The position numbers and the translations under genes were made by a program. A DNA stretch of 40,031 nucleotides. Source: Lachnospiraceae bacterium (lineage in GTDB: Bacteria; Bacillota; Clostridia; Lachnospirales; Lachnospiraceae). The notes under the pieces are model-generated. The model saw only the letters and a program-made list of their open reading frames with translations. It was not told the origin of the DNA and did not search any database. This document shows, one piece after another, positions 1-8,634 of this stretch. Every line of letters starts with the position of its first letter. Position 1 is the first letter of the stretch. The stretch lies in the NCBI GenBank assembly GCA_028724245.1, contig JAQYDI010000055.1, positions 1-40,031 of the forward strand, in the 5' to 3' direction.

Positions 1-1
1 G

Positions 2-100
2 TACTTCCAAAGAAAAATCCGGGAAGAACAGGTAACAGCCTTATATCAATCCATTCACAATGGAATGTCTTTGGAAGATGTACTAAAACTGGTGGGATAG
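2..100 (+). CDS. C-terminal end of an unidentified protein (partial)
   Basis: An open frame enters from the left edge and ends at the TAG at 98-100, giving 32 residues that finish in SLEDVLKLVG. The charged and amphipathic composition looks like the helical end of a cytoplasmic protein, but no family can be assigned from so little. A stop-free stretch of this length can occur by chance, so the call rests mainly on composition and on the absence of any other gene here. Confidence 0.35.
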   Translation, partial: YFQRKIREEQVTALYQSIHNGMSLEDVLKLVG

Positions 101-144
101 CTTTGTGCAATTTTCAGTATTTGCTCAATTATAGTTATAAAGAA

Positions 145-189
145 ATTACCGACTGGTTTTGGATAAATATCAGATTCGTACTCGGTAAT
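145..189. terminator. Possible weak terminator between converging genes
   Basis: ATTACCGA (145-152) and TCGGTAAT (182-189) form a perfect 8-bp inverted repeat with a 29-nt loop. Read on the minus strand it is followed by TTTCTTTAT, so it could end transcription of the minus-strand AMP-binding gene whose stop is at 252-254. The stem is short, the loop long and the T-tract imperfect. Nothing else recognisable is seen in 101-251. Confidence 0.3.
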
Positions 190-251
190 AATGGAATATG
201 ACTAATTGTTTATGTATCCAATACCATTACAGGCATTTCTGTTTGCCGGAC

Positions 252-1994
252 TTATGCATATTGTTTCTCCTGCAATTCGCGCATCAATCCAATACGATTT
301 GTCTTGAAATGAAAGAATGGACGTTCTGGAATCGAGAAAATCTTAACAGGAAGCATATATTCTTTCAGGCAGTTTGTTATTTCTTTTCTAATATCATCTA
401 CAGTGTAGCCGTCAAAAAGAGATACATACAAGTAAGGAAGAAAATAACCTGGATGTTCGTTGTCCGGAACAACAACGAAAAATTCATCATCAATACCTTC
501 AATATTAGCATCAGCAACTAAATTCTCCATGGTATTTACAGCAAGATCGCCACCGCCGTAACGAGGGGACGCTCCACGAGTTACAACATAAAGGACACCA
601 TCTTCGTTCATATAGCCAAGATCACCCAGATGCAGCCATTTTCTTCCATCATCATGGTACTGCAATACTTTTGAAGTTGACTCTTCATCGTCATATCCCA
701 ACATGGTGCCTGGACCAGATATGCAGATTTCTCCTATTTGATTATAAGAGAGTTCTTCCTGCGTAGATGGTTTGAAAATAGAAATAATATTCAGCGGCAT
801 TGGAACACCTGCATTACCATTAAGCACGGGATGAGGAGACATAGGTAAAGTAATACTTGAACCGGCTTCGCTGCATCCGTATCCTGTGGTAAGGCGGATA
901 TTACAGTTGTGATTATGCAGAAATTTTTCAGTTCTCTGAATTTGATTATTATTATATGCTTCACATCCAGGTCCCATTGCCAGAAGATGGGAAAGATCAT
1001 AATCTTCATCCATACGGCCATTGCGCATAAGAGTTTCAATAAACATGGGAATGGTCGGCCAATTATTGGCTTTGTACCGCATTACTTCCAGATCCACATC
1101 TTTTTCCGCAACAAAAGGATCCATAATTAACAAACGATCGGAAGACAAGGGGAGTAGAACCATTGATACTACAACTGCTACCAGTGCAGGAGGCAGGCAG
1201 GTTACAAGCCAGGTAGAACGTTTTTCTGTATTTTCACAGTAAAAGTTCATTTGACAGACAGTAGAAATCATGCTATCCGCAGAATGAATAACCTGTTTGG
1301 ACGGACCGGTGGATCCGGATGTATATGCTCTGAACAAAGGGCGGTTAATATCTACAGGTGCTGCTGTAGGACCGGTCCAGAAATTCCCGGCATTCAAAAA
1401 ATTATCCCAGTACATAATACAAGGTGAGGAGGCAGCCTGAAGCGGATACAGAGAATCTATACGCGTCTGAATATAATCAGGCATACTTTCACGATGGCCA
1501 TGATTCAGCGGATTTATAAGAATAAAACGTGTAACTCCGGCGTGTTCGAATGCATTTAATTCTTCCTGGGATATATAGTCATGGACGAAAATAACAGAAG
1601 CTCCGGATTTAATGACAGCTTCTACATTCTCTTCTAAAGTATTATCTCTGCACAGGATGGATGCGCCGATTTTTTCAGCAGCTAAAAGTAAAGGAAGAAA
1701 CTCCGGAACCAGTTTCAAAAATACCGGAATCTGGTCTCCTTCGTTAAAACCGAGAGTCTTTAAAGCAGCAGCAGTTTTCTCTGTTTCATCAAAAATTTCT
1801 TTCCATGAAATCTGTTCGCCATAGTATTCAATTGCAGCGACTTCCATACCGGGACACTGTCGTTTCAAATATTCTGTAACGGTGCAGGATGGACGTGATA
1901 CTATTTGAAGCAGTTGATCAGGATAATATTTCAACCATGGACGGTCAATGCTGGGTTTACCAGATAAACAATATTTTTCAATCATTTTTGTCAT
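252..1994 (-). CDS. AMP-binding (ANL superfamily) acyl-activating enzyme, divergent A10 motif
   Basis: A 580-residue adenylate-forming enzyme. The P-loop-like A3 motif is clear (YTSGSTGPSK, residues 224-233), as are a GYGCSEAG motif (A5 region) and LGDLGYMNEDGVLYV (A7). Family members activate a carboxylic acid as an acyl-AMP and pass it to CoA, a carrier protein or another acceptor; the substrate cannot be read here. The C-terminal end KTNRIGLMREL (564-574) aligns with the usual KTxxGKIxRRL so that the catalytic lysine position is Gly569, which is unusual. The start was set at the ATG at 1994 because GAGGAG (2004-2009) lies 9 nt upstream; an in-frame GTG at 2003 abuts that ribosome binding site. 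It is divergent from the large secreted protein, and a second AMP-binding enzyme plus carrier protein lie about 14 kb away. Confidence 0.85.
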   Translation of the reverse strand: MTKMIEKYCLSGKPSIDRPWLKYYPDQLLQIVSRPSCTVTEYLKRQCPGMEVAAIEYYGEQISWKEIFDETEKTAAALKTLGFNEGDQIPVFLKLVPEFLPLLLAAEKIGASILCRDNTLEENVEAVIKSGASVIFVHDYISQEELNAFEHAGVTRFILINPLNHGHRESMPDYIQTRIDSLYPLQAASSPCIMYWDNFLNAGNFWTGPTAAPVDINRPLFRAYTSGSTGPSKQVIHSADSMISTVCQMNFYCENTEKRSTWLVTCLPPALVAVVVSMVLLPLSSDRLLIMDPFVAEKDVDLEVMRYKANNWPTIPMFIETLMRNGRMDEDYDLSHLLAMGPGCEAYNNNQIQRTEKFLHNHNCNIRLTTGYGCSEAGSSITLPMSPHPVLNGNAGVPMPLNIISIFKPSTQEELSYNQIGEICISGPGTMLGYDDEESTSKVLQYHDDGRKWLHLGDLGYMNEDGVLYVVTRGASPRYGGGDLAVNTMENLVADANIEGIDDEFFVVVPDNEHPGYFLPYLYVSLFDGYTVDDIRKEITNCLKEYMLPVKIFSIPERPFFHFKTNRIGLMRELQEKQYA

Positions 1995-2317
1995 TATTGT
2001 CACTCCTCATCACATATGAATGAATTTAACACAGAGAATATCCTACTTTAGGTACTGTAAAAAGTCACGAGAAAATATATGATAAAAAATGAATAATATT
2101 TTGGAAAAATGAGGAAATGTGAAAAAAATGAATTCAACCAGTATGAATATAGAGAATATGATATGATGATTATAGATCAGGGCTAAAACATCATAGAAGT
2201 AATCAATATGCAGGAGACTGTGTCATTTCCAGTTGAGCATACTTGGCGATGTTTACAGTGTAGCCTTAGATCTTGAAGTTATACATATTTTTATAAATTA
2301 AGAAAGAAGGAGAAGTA
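1995..2317. other. Divergent intergenic region, about 320 bases
   Basis: AT-rich spacer between the minus-strand AMP-binding gene and the plus-strand secreted protein. It must hold both promoters, but neither is convincing. On the minus strand GTGACT, 17 nt, TAGGAT (about 2070 to 2042) is a weak candidate. On the plus strand TTGAAG near 2273 has only a poor -10 partner. The visible elements are the two ribosome binding sites, GAGGAG on the minus strand at 2004-2009 and AGAAGGAG just before 2318. No gene, repeat or RNA was recognised. Confidence 0.5.
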
Positions 2318-5300
2318 ATGAACAACAAGATTAGAAAAAAACTTGTTGCAATGGCGATGGCATTGGTTATGATGATGCCTACTGCAATGCCGTCGGTTGC
2401 ACTGGCTGCTCCGGAAGTGTCTGGGGAAGGCAGCACTCCTGTTCAGGTCAGTGCTTCATCTGAAAACGGTAAAGTCACGCTGGATGGTGAATATACTGTG
2501 GCAGAAGTAAAGAATGATCTTCGGCGTATCATTTTGCTGGGAAGCGACACGGTTGTAAATGTTTCTGAATATGGAATTGCAGCTGATGATATGGATATTC
2601 TGGTGGCTGAAGTACTGGAAGAAAATTATGTGTCCGGTTTAATTACAGTAACATGTGCGGTTGATCATCCTACAGGAATTGCTGAATATCTGGTAATTGA
2701 ACGGAGTGAAGCTCTTGTTACAGCCAGAGATGAACTGGACGATTTGACAGAAAATGTACCTTCGGATGATTCCGATGACTCTGAAGATTCCAATACAGCT
2801 GTATTTCCTGGGATATCTTCTTATGCTTTGGAAAGAGAAGGAGAAACTACAGAAACAGAAGCGGAAAATGGACAGGATACATCTGGTCTGACAGATGATC
2901 AGAAAGAAGAACTGGTATCCTTATATGCATTGTATCTTCAGACATATAATGACTATCCGCAGTATCTGGGCTTACTGGATCCTTATTTTTATACCAAAAA
3001 TACTGAAACCAGTCCTCTGGGAGGAATGCTTGTGGTTGCAGGGATTCCTCAGGCAGCAATTGATGCTGGATATGTCAGCTATGATGATCTGTTTGGATGT
3101 ATTATGACTTTTTATCTGGGTAATATGGCTACTGTAAGGTTTTATGGGAGCGATTTACTGAGTGCTAAAGATGAAGCAATTAAAGCAGTAGAAGAGTCCG
3201 GTGCCAAAACATATGTAGATCGGCTTCTTGTTCTGACAGACTGGCTGGCAAACAGAGCAAGCTTTGATATGCCTTATATTATGAATCAGAGCCAGAAAGA
3301 TGAAGATGGCAATCTCATTGAAATGATGAAGGCTCCTTCAGGCAACACCAAAGTGAATAAATTTCTTGCCAGTGGAGACCTTGAAGCATACTGCGAGGAA
3401 ATCCTTACTCCGATTTTTGAGCAGGGTGCTCTGGATGACGGAAGAGAAGAGGGAAAGAAAGTCGGATATGCTGAATATATTAAAAAGAACTATGAAGATG
3501 CATTTAATGCGGTAAAAAATGCAGAATATCAGGACGAGAACGGAAATAAGGTTCCCAAAAAAGATGGAAATAATAAGACTGTTTATGAATATATTTATGA
3601 TATGGTTTATGAACAGGCATATCAGGGAACCTATGATGCTCTGATTAACAGCGGTGCATCGGAAGATGACGCTAAACAGCAGGCTGCTGATCAGGCAGAT
3701 CATATGGCTGTTATTGAAGCAGAGTATGCGGTAGCACAGCAGGCAGCACAAATACTTGACAGTCAATCTGAAGGCACAGGCAGTGAACCCGCAGGCGGTG
3801 AACCCACAGGCAGTGAACCCGCAGGCGATGAAACCACGAGCAGTGAACCCGCAGGCGGTGAAACCACAGGCAGTGAACCTGCAGGCGGTGAACCCACAGG
3901 CAGTGAACCCACAGGCGGTGAAACCACAGGCAGTGAACCCACAGACGATGAAACCACAGGCGGTGAATCACTTACTAAAACTGTAATTGAAGAAAAGAAT
4001 CCTGTTAATAATTCTGCTGCTCAAAGTGATGAAGCAGTAATATTATCCGACACAGAACAGACGTCTGTTGATGCTGCAGCCACCGAATATGCAGAAAAAT
4101 ATGCAGAAAAATACGCGAAAGAATATGCAGCAAATTATGCATCCAATGTTGCGCCGCAGTATGCAGCCGGTTTGGCTCCCAGTGTGGCGGGCTCCTGGAC
4201 AGGTAATCTGGTAGGTGCGTTGTGTCTGGACAGCTGTGTATGCAAAAGCTATACTTACGCATTTAACTATATTATTCAGTGGATGAATCCGGGCGTTTAC
4301 GGTAAAAATGGTGATTCCACAGATTTGAGCAGTGCTGATAACTGGAAATCTGCAGATGATCTTTACTATGTATCTAAAGAAAATCCTGCTGTAGGAGACA
4401 ATGAAGAAACGCTGGTTGACAGTGATGGAAATCCGATTATTACCACAGAAAAAACATTTAGTACAGATGCAGGCTACGTTGTGGATTCTGTCCGCATTAC
4501 CTATAATAAATCTGTGACTATGTATGGCGAGATTGCTGACGACTTTACTTCTGACCATTACTGGTCTGCAGTCAAGGTGGATGGTGAGTGGTATTATATT
4601 GATTCATGTTATGCAGATATTTACATTGAATGTATGATGCGCAGTCGTGTAGAGACTTCCGGTTATATCAATAATCTTTATTTTATGATTAGTGATGCCA
4701 GCACCCGTGAAATGTACGATGGCTATTATGATTCTGAGAATGGTCTGGATACTCTGTATGACAGCAGAAACAATTCCGGTATTTCTGATGATACCAGCTA
4801 TGAACACACCTGGTTTAGTTTTGCCAAGAGTCAGGTTTACAGTGATGGCAGCGGCTATTATTATATGTATGATGATACCGATGCGTTAAACGAACTGGGC
4901 AGGAAAAACAGTACAGGTGATTCTGACTGGGATGATGAGGGACCGACTGAATACAGACTGGTTTACCGTCCGATGGACAGCGAAAACAGTGATGAACAGG
5001 GTGGTGAATCCTACGTTATCAGTGATGATAAATCTGCTCAGATTTTAGTTGATGTAAATAGCGGTACTTACTATGATGGTGAGTCAATGGTAGAGAGCGA
5101 TCTTTTAAAAGAACTTTACGCCCGCTATCAGGAATATACGGAAAATTATCCGGGAGTTTTTGTTTCTATGGCATACAGTAATGGAATTGCTTACCTGAGT
5201 ATGGGGAATACAATTCTTGCGTATGATGTATCGAAGCACAGTCTGACCCGGGTCCTCGAATATAATGATGTTTATGCAGTCCGTGATATGGATAATGCAT

Positions 5301-8300
5301 TTGGCGGTATGGCATTTACGGTGACAGATGATGCTGATAATGCTGTATTGAGTATTTTAAATCCTCCGATAACAGCCATCAATATTGTCGGTGATGATAT
5401 GATCGTTTCTCTGGCCACAAACTATGCTTATATTTCCGGTAAATCAGGCATAGATGATGACGAGAGCTATGGATATGAATTTCAGGAAACCAATTATAAT
5501 CTTTCTTATGTGAATTACTCTGATTATGGAGTTGATCTTGGCGATTATGGAAATCAGCTGGATGGGGTAATTGAACAGCAGGATAATGATAATGATGAGT
5601 TCATGTGGGCTGCTAATTTTGTTGATACGATCAGCGTAAATGAACTTGCCGGAACTGAACACAATTATGAGCTGGTGACAGTGGAACCTGGCTGTGGCTG
5701 GGACGGTTACTCGGAATACAGATGTTCTGACTGCGGCAGAATCTGTGTTGATGAGGAACACCCCCGAACAGTAAATGAAGATACAGCTCATGAGCATCAT
5801 TATGTTCATTTTACCGAGACTTATTACACAAAGGATAATGACAGCTACAAGACCGGTGATACCTTTGTATGTTCCGAATGTCTGCACTCCGTAAATTACG
5901 ATAGTAGTGGGGATGCAGATAATACTGAGTGGGAAAGCCTTAAAAACCGTCAGGGGAATGGACATGTCTATACTTTCGTCGATACGGAAGACGGGCAGGT
6001 GAAGTGGGCAGATGATTCCAGCTCCGTCACTATTTCCGGTGGACAGCTGGTTTGTCATACCTGTGAGAATAAGGCACTGGATTTCCTTGTAAAAGATAGT
6101 ACATCCGGTATTTCAGCCGATGGAGATCGTACTGTACCTATTGAATTGGATGAGAATGAAACAATTACCTGTGATGCTTCTCCTGACCATCATACAGGAA
6201 CTTGTGAGGAAGGGATAACAACAGTCTATGTTGCTGAATGCATGTATAAAGATATGTCATTTACTCTTTCTAACAGTGTAAAGAGTGAGCCGGGTGAACA
6301 TCTTTATGTTGCAAAGTTTGTCTGGACAGAAAAAACAGATGAAGAGGGGAATTTTGAAGGTTATACAGCAACTGCAGAATTAACCTGTGATGTCTGTGGA
6401 GATACTGTTGATACACAGGATGCAGAAGTTACATCGGAAAGTTTTGATCCTACCTGTACGGAAGAGGGGAAAGATGTCTATACTGCGACCTTAACTTATA
6501 AGGATAAAACTTATACGGAACAAAAGGAAGTTGCTACGAAGAAACCGCTGGGACACGAGTATAAGGCTGAATTTAAATGGAATGGAACAGACTCTGCAAC
6601 TGCAACTGTCACATGTGAACGCTGCAGTGATGTAAAAGAAACTGTAGATTGCAAGATTACTGTTACCACCAAAGACGCTACTTATGTGAGCGATGGTCAG
6701 AATACTTATACAGCAACGGCAGAGTATGATGGTAAAACATTTACAGAAACAAAAACAGAAACAATCAAGCGCAAAACAATGAAAACTCCTGTTTTAACAG
6801 AGGCAGTCAGTGTTGCTGGAGGTGTAAATGTTACGTGGTCTGCTGTTGCTGGTGCAGATTCCTATCAGGTATACAGAAGGGCATCTGGTACTGGAACCTG
6901 GAGTAAACTGGGAAGCCCTGTAAAACAGACAAATTTTAAAGATACTTCTGTAAAATCCGGAGAGATATATTTCTATACAGTTTCCGGAATTGCTGGAGAA
7001 GGAAGTTCTGCTGTTTTAAGTGATTATGATAAAACCGGCATTTCTGTCAAATATATTGCTCAGCCTGTTCTTTCAGGTATAAGCAATGTTTCCGGCGGCG
7101 TAAAAGTTACCTGGAACAAAGTAAATGGAGCTGAAAAGTATCGTTTGTATGTCCGTAATGGAAATGATTGGGAAGCAGTTACAGATACAACAGAAACCAG
7201 TGCAACATTTAAGGGAACATCCAAACTGCAGCTTACCAGCGGAACCTTGTATTGTTTTACGGTGCGTTGTGTCAGCGCGGATGGTAAGAGTAATGTAAGC
7301 AGTTATGACACCGAAGGAAAAACGAAGAAATACATTGCTCAGCCTGTTCTCTCGAATATAAGCAATGTTTCCGGCGGCGTAAAAGTTACCTGGAACAAAG
7401 TAAATGGAGCTGAAAAGTATCGTTTGTATGTCCGCAATGGAAACGATTGGGAAGCAGTTACGGATACAACAGAAACCAGTGCAACATTTAAGGGAACATC
7501 CAAATTGAAACTTGCCGGCGGAACTTCGTATCGTTTTACGGTACGCTGTGTCAGCGCAGATGGTAAGAGTGATGTAAGCAGCTATGATACTAAAGGAAAA
7601 ACGATTCTTCATCTGACAGTTCCGAAGGTGACTGTTTCCAACAATAGTTCCGGTGCAGTTGTGAAATGGACTAAGACTGCCGGTGCTAAGGGTTATTATG
7701 TATATCGTAAAACAAAATCCGGAAGCTATAAGAAGATTGCAACCATTAAGAAAGGAACTACAGTAAGTTATACCGACAGTGAAGTTAAAAGCAAAAATGG
7801 TACAAGCTATACGTATGCCGTTAAGGCATATAATGGTTCTACACTCAGCTCTTACAGCGGTAAAACGATAGTTCGCTTATCTAATCCGAAAACAACTGTA
7901 TCCAACAGCAGTTCGGGTACAATTGTAAAGTGGACAAAAATTACCGGTGCCAAAGGCTATTATGTATATCGTAAAACAAAATCCGGAAGCTATAAGAAGA
8001 TTGCGACCATTAAGAAAGGAACTACAGTAAGTTATACCGATACTGCAGTTAAAAATAAAAATGGTACAAGCTATACATATGCTGTTAAAGCATATAATGG
8101 CTCTTCTGTCAGTTCGTATAACAGTAAAACAATAGTTCGCCTGACTTCACCGGTTATTTCCGGCCTTACCAATAATAAGAGCAGAGCGATAACTGTTAAA
8201 TGGAAAAAGAATAGTTCTGTTACAGGCTATCAGGTTAGGTATAAATCGGGGACTACTACAAAAACAGTGACAGTCAAAGGAAAATCAAATGTAAGCAAGG

Positions 8301-8422
8301 TGATTAAAAAACTGAGCAAAAATAAAACTTATACTGTCAATGTAAGATGCTATAAAACTGTGTCAGGAGTGAATTATTATTCCGGCTGGAGTACTTCTAA
8401 AACTATAAAAATTAAGAGGTAG
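2318..8422 (+). CDS. Large secreted protein: transglutaminase-like domain, repeat stalk and C-terminal FN3 modules
   Basis: A 2,034-residue protein with a Sec signal peptide (basic start, hydrophobic core, cleavage likely near ALA-AP around residue 31). Residues 488-552 are about 13 pentapeptide units of the GSEPA/GGETT type. Residues about 585-620 repeat YAEKYA-like units. A transglutaminase-like core follows, with Cys642 in CVCKSYTYAF and His747 and Asp762 in DHYWSAVKVDGEWYYID. After about 250 unassigned residues come several C-x-x-C modules (for example CSDCG, CSEC, CDVCG, CERC). From residue about 1,488 there are six FN3-like modules, two pairs of which are nearly identical. No LPxTG motif or C-terminal membrane anchor is seen, so it is probably released or held non-covalently. 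The ATG has AGAAGGAG 5 nt upstream. Transglutaminase-like folds may cross-link, hydrolyse or merely bind peptides; which applies here is unknown. Confidence 0.88.
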   Translation: MNNKIRKKLVAMAMALVMMMPTAMPSVALAAPEVSGEGSTPVQVSASSENGKVTLDGEYTVAEVKNDLRRIILLGSDTVVNVSEYGIAADDMDILVAEVLEENYVSGLITVTCAVDHPTGIAEYLVIERSEALVTARDELDDLTENVPSDDSDDSEDSNTAVFPGISSYALEREGETTETEAENGQDTSGLTDDQKEELVSLYALYLQTYNDYPQYLGLLDPYFYTKNTETSPLGGMLVVAGIPQAAIDAGYVSYDDLFGCIMTFYLGNMATVRFYGSDLLSAKDEAIKAVEESGAKTYVDRLLVLTDWLANRASFDMPYIMNQSQKDEDGNLIEMMKAPSGNTKVNKFLASGDLEAYCEEILTPIFEQGALDDGREEGKKVGYAEYIKKNYEDAFNAVKNAEYQDENGNKVPKKDGNNKTVYEYIYDMVYEQAYQGTYDALINSGASEDDAKQQAADQADHMAVIEAEYAVAQQAAQILDSQSEGTGSEPAGGEPTGSEPAGDETTSSEPAGGETTGSEPAGGEPTGSEPTGGETTGSEPTDDETTGGESLTKTVIEEKNPVNNSAAQSDEAVILSDTEQTSVDAAATEYAEKYAEKYAKEYAANYASNVAPQYAAGLAPSVAGSWTGNLVGALCLDSCVCKSYTYAFNYIIQWMNPGVYGKNGDSTDLSSADNWKSADDLYYVSKENPAVGDNEETLVDSDGNPIITTEKTFSTDAGYVVDSVRITYNKSVTMYGEIADDFTSDHYWSAVKVDGEWYYIDSCYADIYIECMMRSRVETSGYINNLYFMISDASTREMYDGYYDSENGLDTLYDSRNNSGISDDTSYEHTWFSFAKSQVYSDGSGYYYMYDDTDALNELGRKNSTGDSDWDDEGPTEYRLVYRPMDSENSDEQGGESYVISDDKSAQILVDVNSGTYYDGESMVESDLLKELYARYQEYTENYPGVFVSMAYSNGIAYLSMGNTILAYDVSKHSLTRVLEYNDVYAVRDMDNAFGGMAFTVTDDADNAVLSILNPPITAINIVGDDMIVSLATNYAYISGKSGIDDDESYGYEFQETNYNLSYVNYSDYGVDLGDYGNQLDGVIEQQDNDNDEFMWAANFVDTISVNELAGTEHNYELVTVEPGCGWDGYSEYRCSDCGRICVDEEHPRTVNEDTAHEHHYVHFTETYYTKDNDSYKTGDTFVCSECLHSVNYDSSGDADNTEWESLKNRQGNGHVYTFVDTEDGQVKWADDSSSVTISGGQLVCHTCENKALDFLVKDSTSGISADGDRTVPIELDENETITCDASPDHHTGTCEEGITTVYVAECMYKDMSFTLSNSVKSEPGEHLYVAKFVWTEKTDEEGNFEGYTATAELTCDVCGDTVDTQDAEVTSESFDPTCTEEGKDVYTATLTYKDKTYTEQKEVATKKPLGHEYKAEFKWNGTDSATATVTCERCSDVKETVDCKITVTTKDATYVSDGQNTYTATAEYDGKTFTETKTETIKRKTMKTPVLTEAVSVAGGVNVTWSAVAGADSYQVYRRASGTGTWSKLGSPVKQTNFKDTSVKSGEIYFYTVSGIAGEGSSAVLSDYDKTGISVKYIAQPVLSGISNVSGGVKVTWNKVNGAEKYRLYVRNGNDWEAVTDTTETSATFKGTSKLQLTSGTLYCFTVRCVSADGKSNVSSYDTEGKTKKYIAQPVLSNISNVSGGVKVTWNKVNGAEKYRLYVRNGNDWEAVTDTTETSATFKGTSKLKLAGGTSYRFTVRCVSADGKSDVSSYDTKGKTILHLTVPKVTVSNNSSGAVVKWTKTAGAKGYYVYRKTKSGSYKKIATIKKGTTVSYTDSEVKSKNGTSYTYAVKAYNGSTLSSYSGKTIVRLSNPKTTVSNSSSGTIVKWTKITGAKGYYVYRKTKSGSYKKIATIKKGTTVSYTDTAVKNKNGTSYTYAVKAYNGSSVSSYNSKTIVRLTSPVISGLTNNKSRAITVKWKKNSSVTGYQVRYKSGTTTKTVTVKGKSNVSKVIKKLSKNKTYTVNVRCYKTVSGVNYYSGWSTSKTIKIKR
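3778..3972 (+). repeat. 15-bp tandem repeat encoding a GSEPA/GGETT stalk
   Basis: About 13 copies of a 15-bp unit (variants of GGCAGTGAACCCGCA) lie in frame in the secreted protein, with a 30-bp higher-order alternation of GSEP and GG/GDE-type units. The unit length is a multiple of three and no stop occurs in several other frames, so copy number can change without breaking the gene. It encodes a low-complexity, acidic, Thr/Pro-rich linker before the transglutaminase-like domain. Confidence 0.9.
7058..7614 (+). repeat. Tandem pair of 279-bp FN3 repeats
   Basis: Two adjacent copies (about 7058-7336 and 7337-7614) encode nearly identical 93-residue modules beginning AQPVLS and containing GGVKVTWNKVNGAEKYRLYV. 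They differ at a few bases only, which implies recent duplication or ongoing gene conversion. Confidence 0.88.
7620..8147 (+). repeat. Tandem pair of 264-bp FN3 repeats
   Basis: Two adjacent copies with an 88-residue period (for example TATGTATATCGTAA at 7697 and 7961) encode modules with AKGYYVYRKTKSGSYKKIA. DNA identity is high over the central part, and the copies diverge more at their ends. Confidence 0.85.
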
Positions 8423-8471
8423 AACGCATTATTATAGTAGTTGCAGTAAATTAATATTAATTTCTTAAAAT

Positions 8472-8590
8472 GAGACTGCAGAGGTATGTTAGTGAAATAA
8501 ATATAATCACTTATACAGCTGCAGTCTCGCTGTTTGTTAATTATTTGTTTGTATTCTCTGAGATGATTAACAAACAACGAGACTGCTTTT
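8472..8590 (+). terminator. Strong hairpin plus T-tract, with a competing upstream hairpin
   Basis: Segment B (8521-8541) pairs with segment C (8566-8586) in a 21-bp stem with one mismatch, followed by TTTT (8587-8590). This looks like an intrinsic terminator after the secreted-protein gene. Segment A (8472-8481, GAGACTGCAG) is an exact complement of 8519-8528, which overlaps B, so A:B and B:C cannot form together. That is the geometry of an attenuator ahead of the glycan operon, although simple termination explains B:C equally well. Confidence 0.65.
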
Positions 8591-8604
8591 AGAAAGGACG
8601 TATA

Positions 8605-8634
8605 ATGATTGGAAGAAGGTTTATTTTAATTTGA
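8605..8634 (+). other. Nine-codon mini-ORF overlapping the start of the first glycosyltransferase
   Basis: ATG at 8605 opens MIGRRFILI and stops at the TGA at 8632-8634, which overlaps the TTG start at 8631. AAAGGACG lies just upstream of the ATG. It could be a leader that couples translation into the glycosyltransferase, or the residue of a lost upstream gene. The evidence is only position and ribosome binding site. Confidence 0.35.

Noticed and set aside
3778..3972. Several open frames on both strands across the pentapeptide repeat
   Set aside because: They arise because the 15-bp repeat has no stop codon in several frames. Only the frame of the secreted protein has a start site, signal peptide and domains.
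8330..8422. Sortase signal at the end of the large secreted protein
   Set aside because: The C-terminus ends STSKTIKIKR without LPxTG, a hydrophobic segment or a following positive tail of the right kind.
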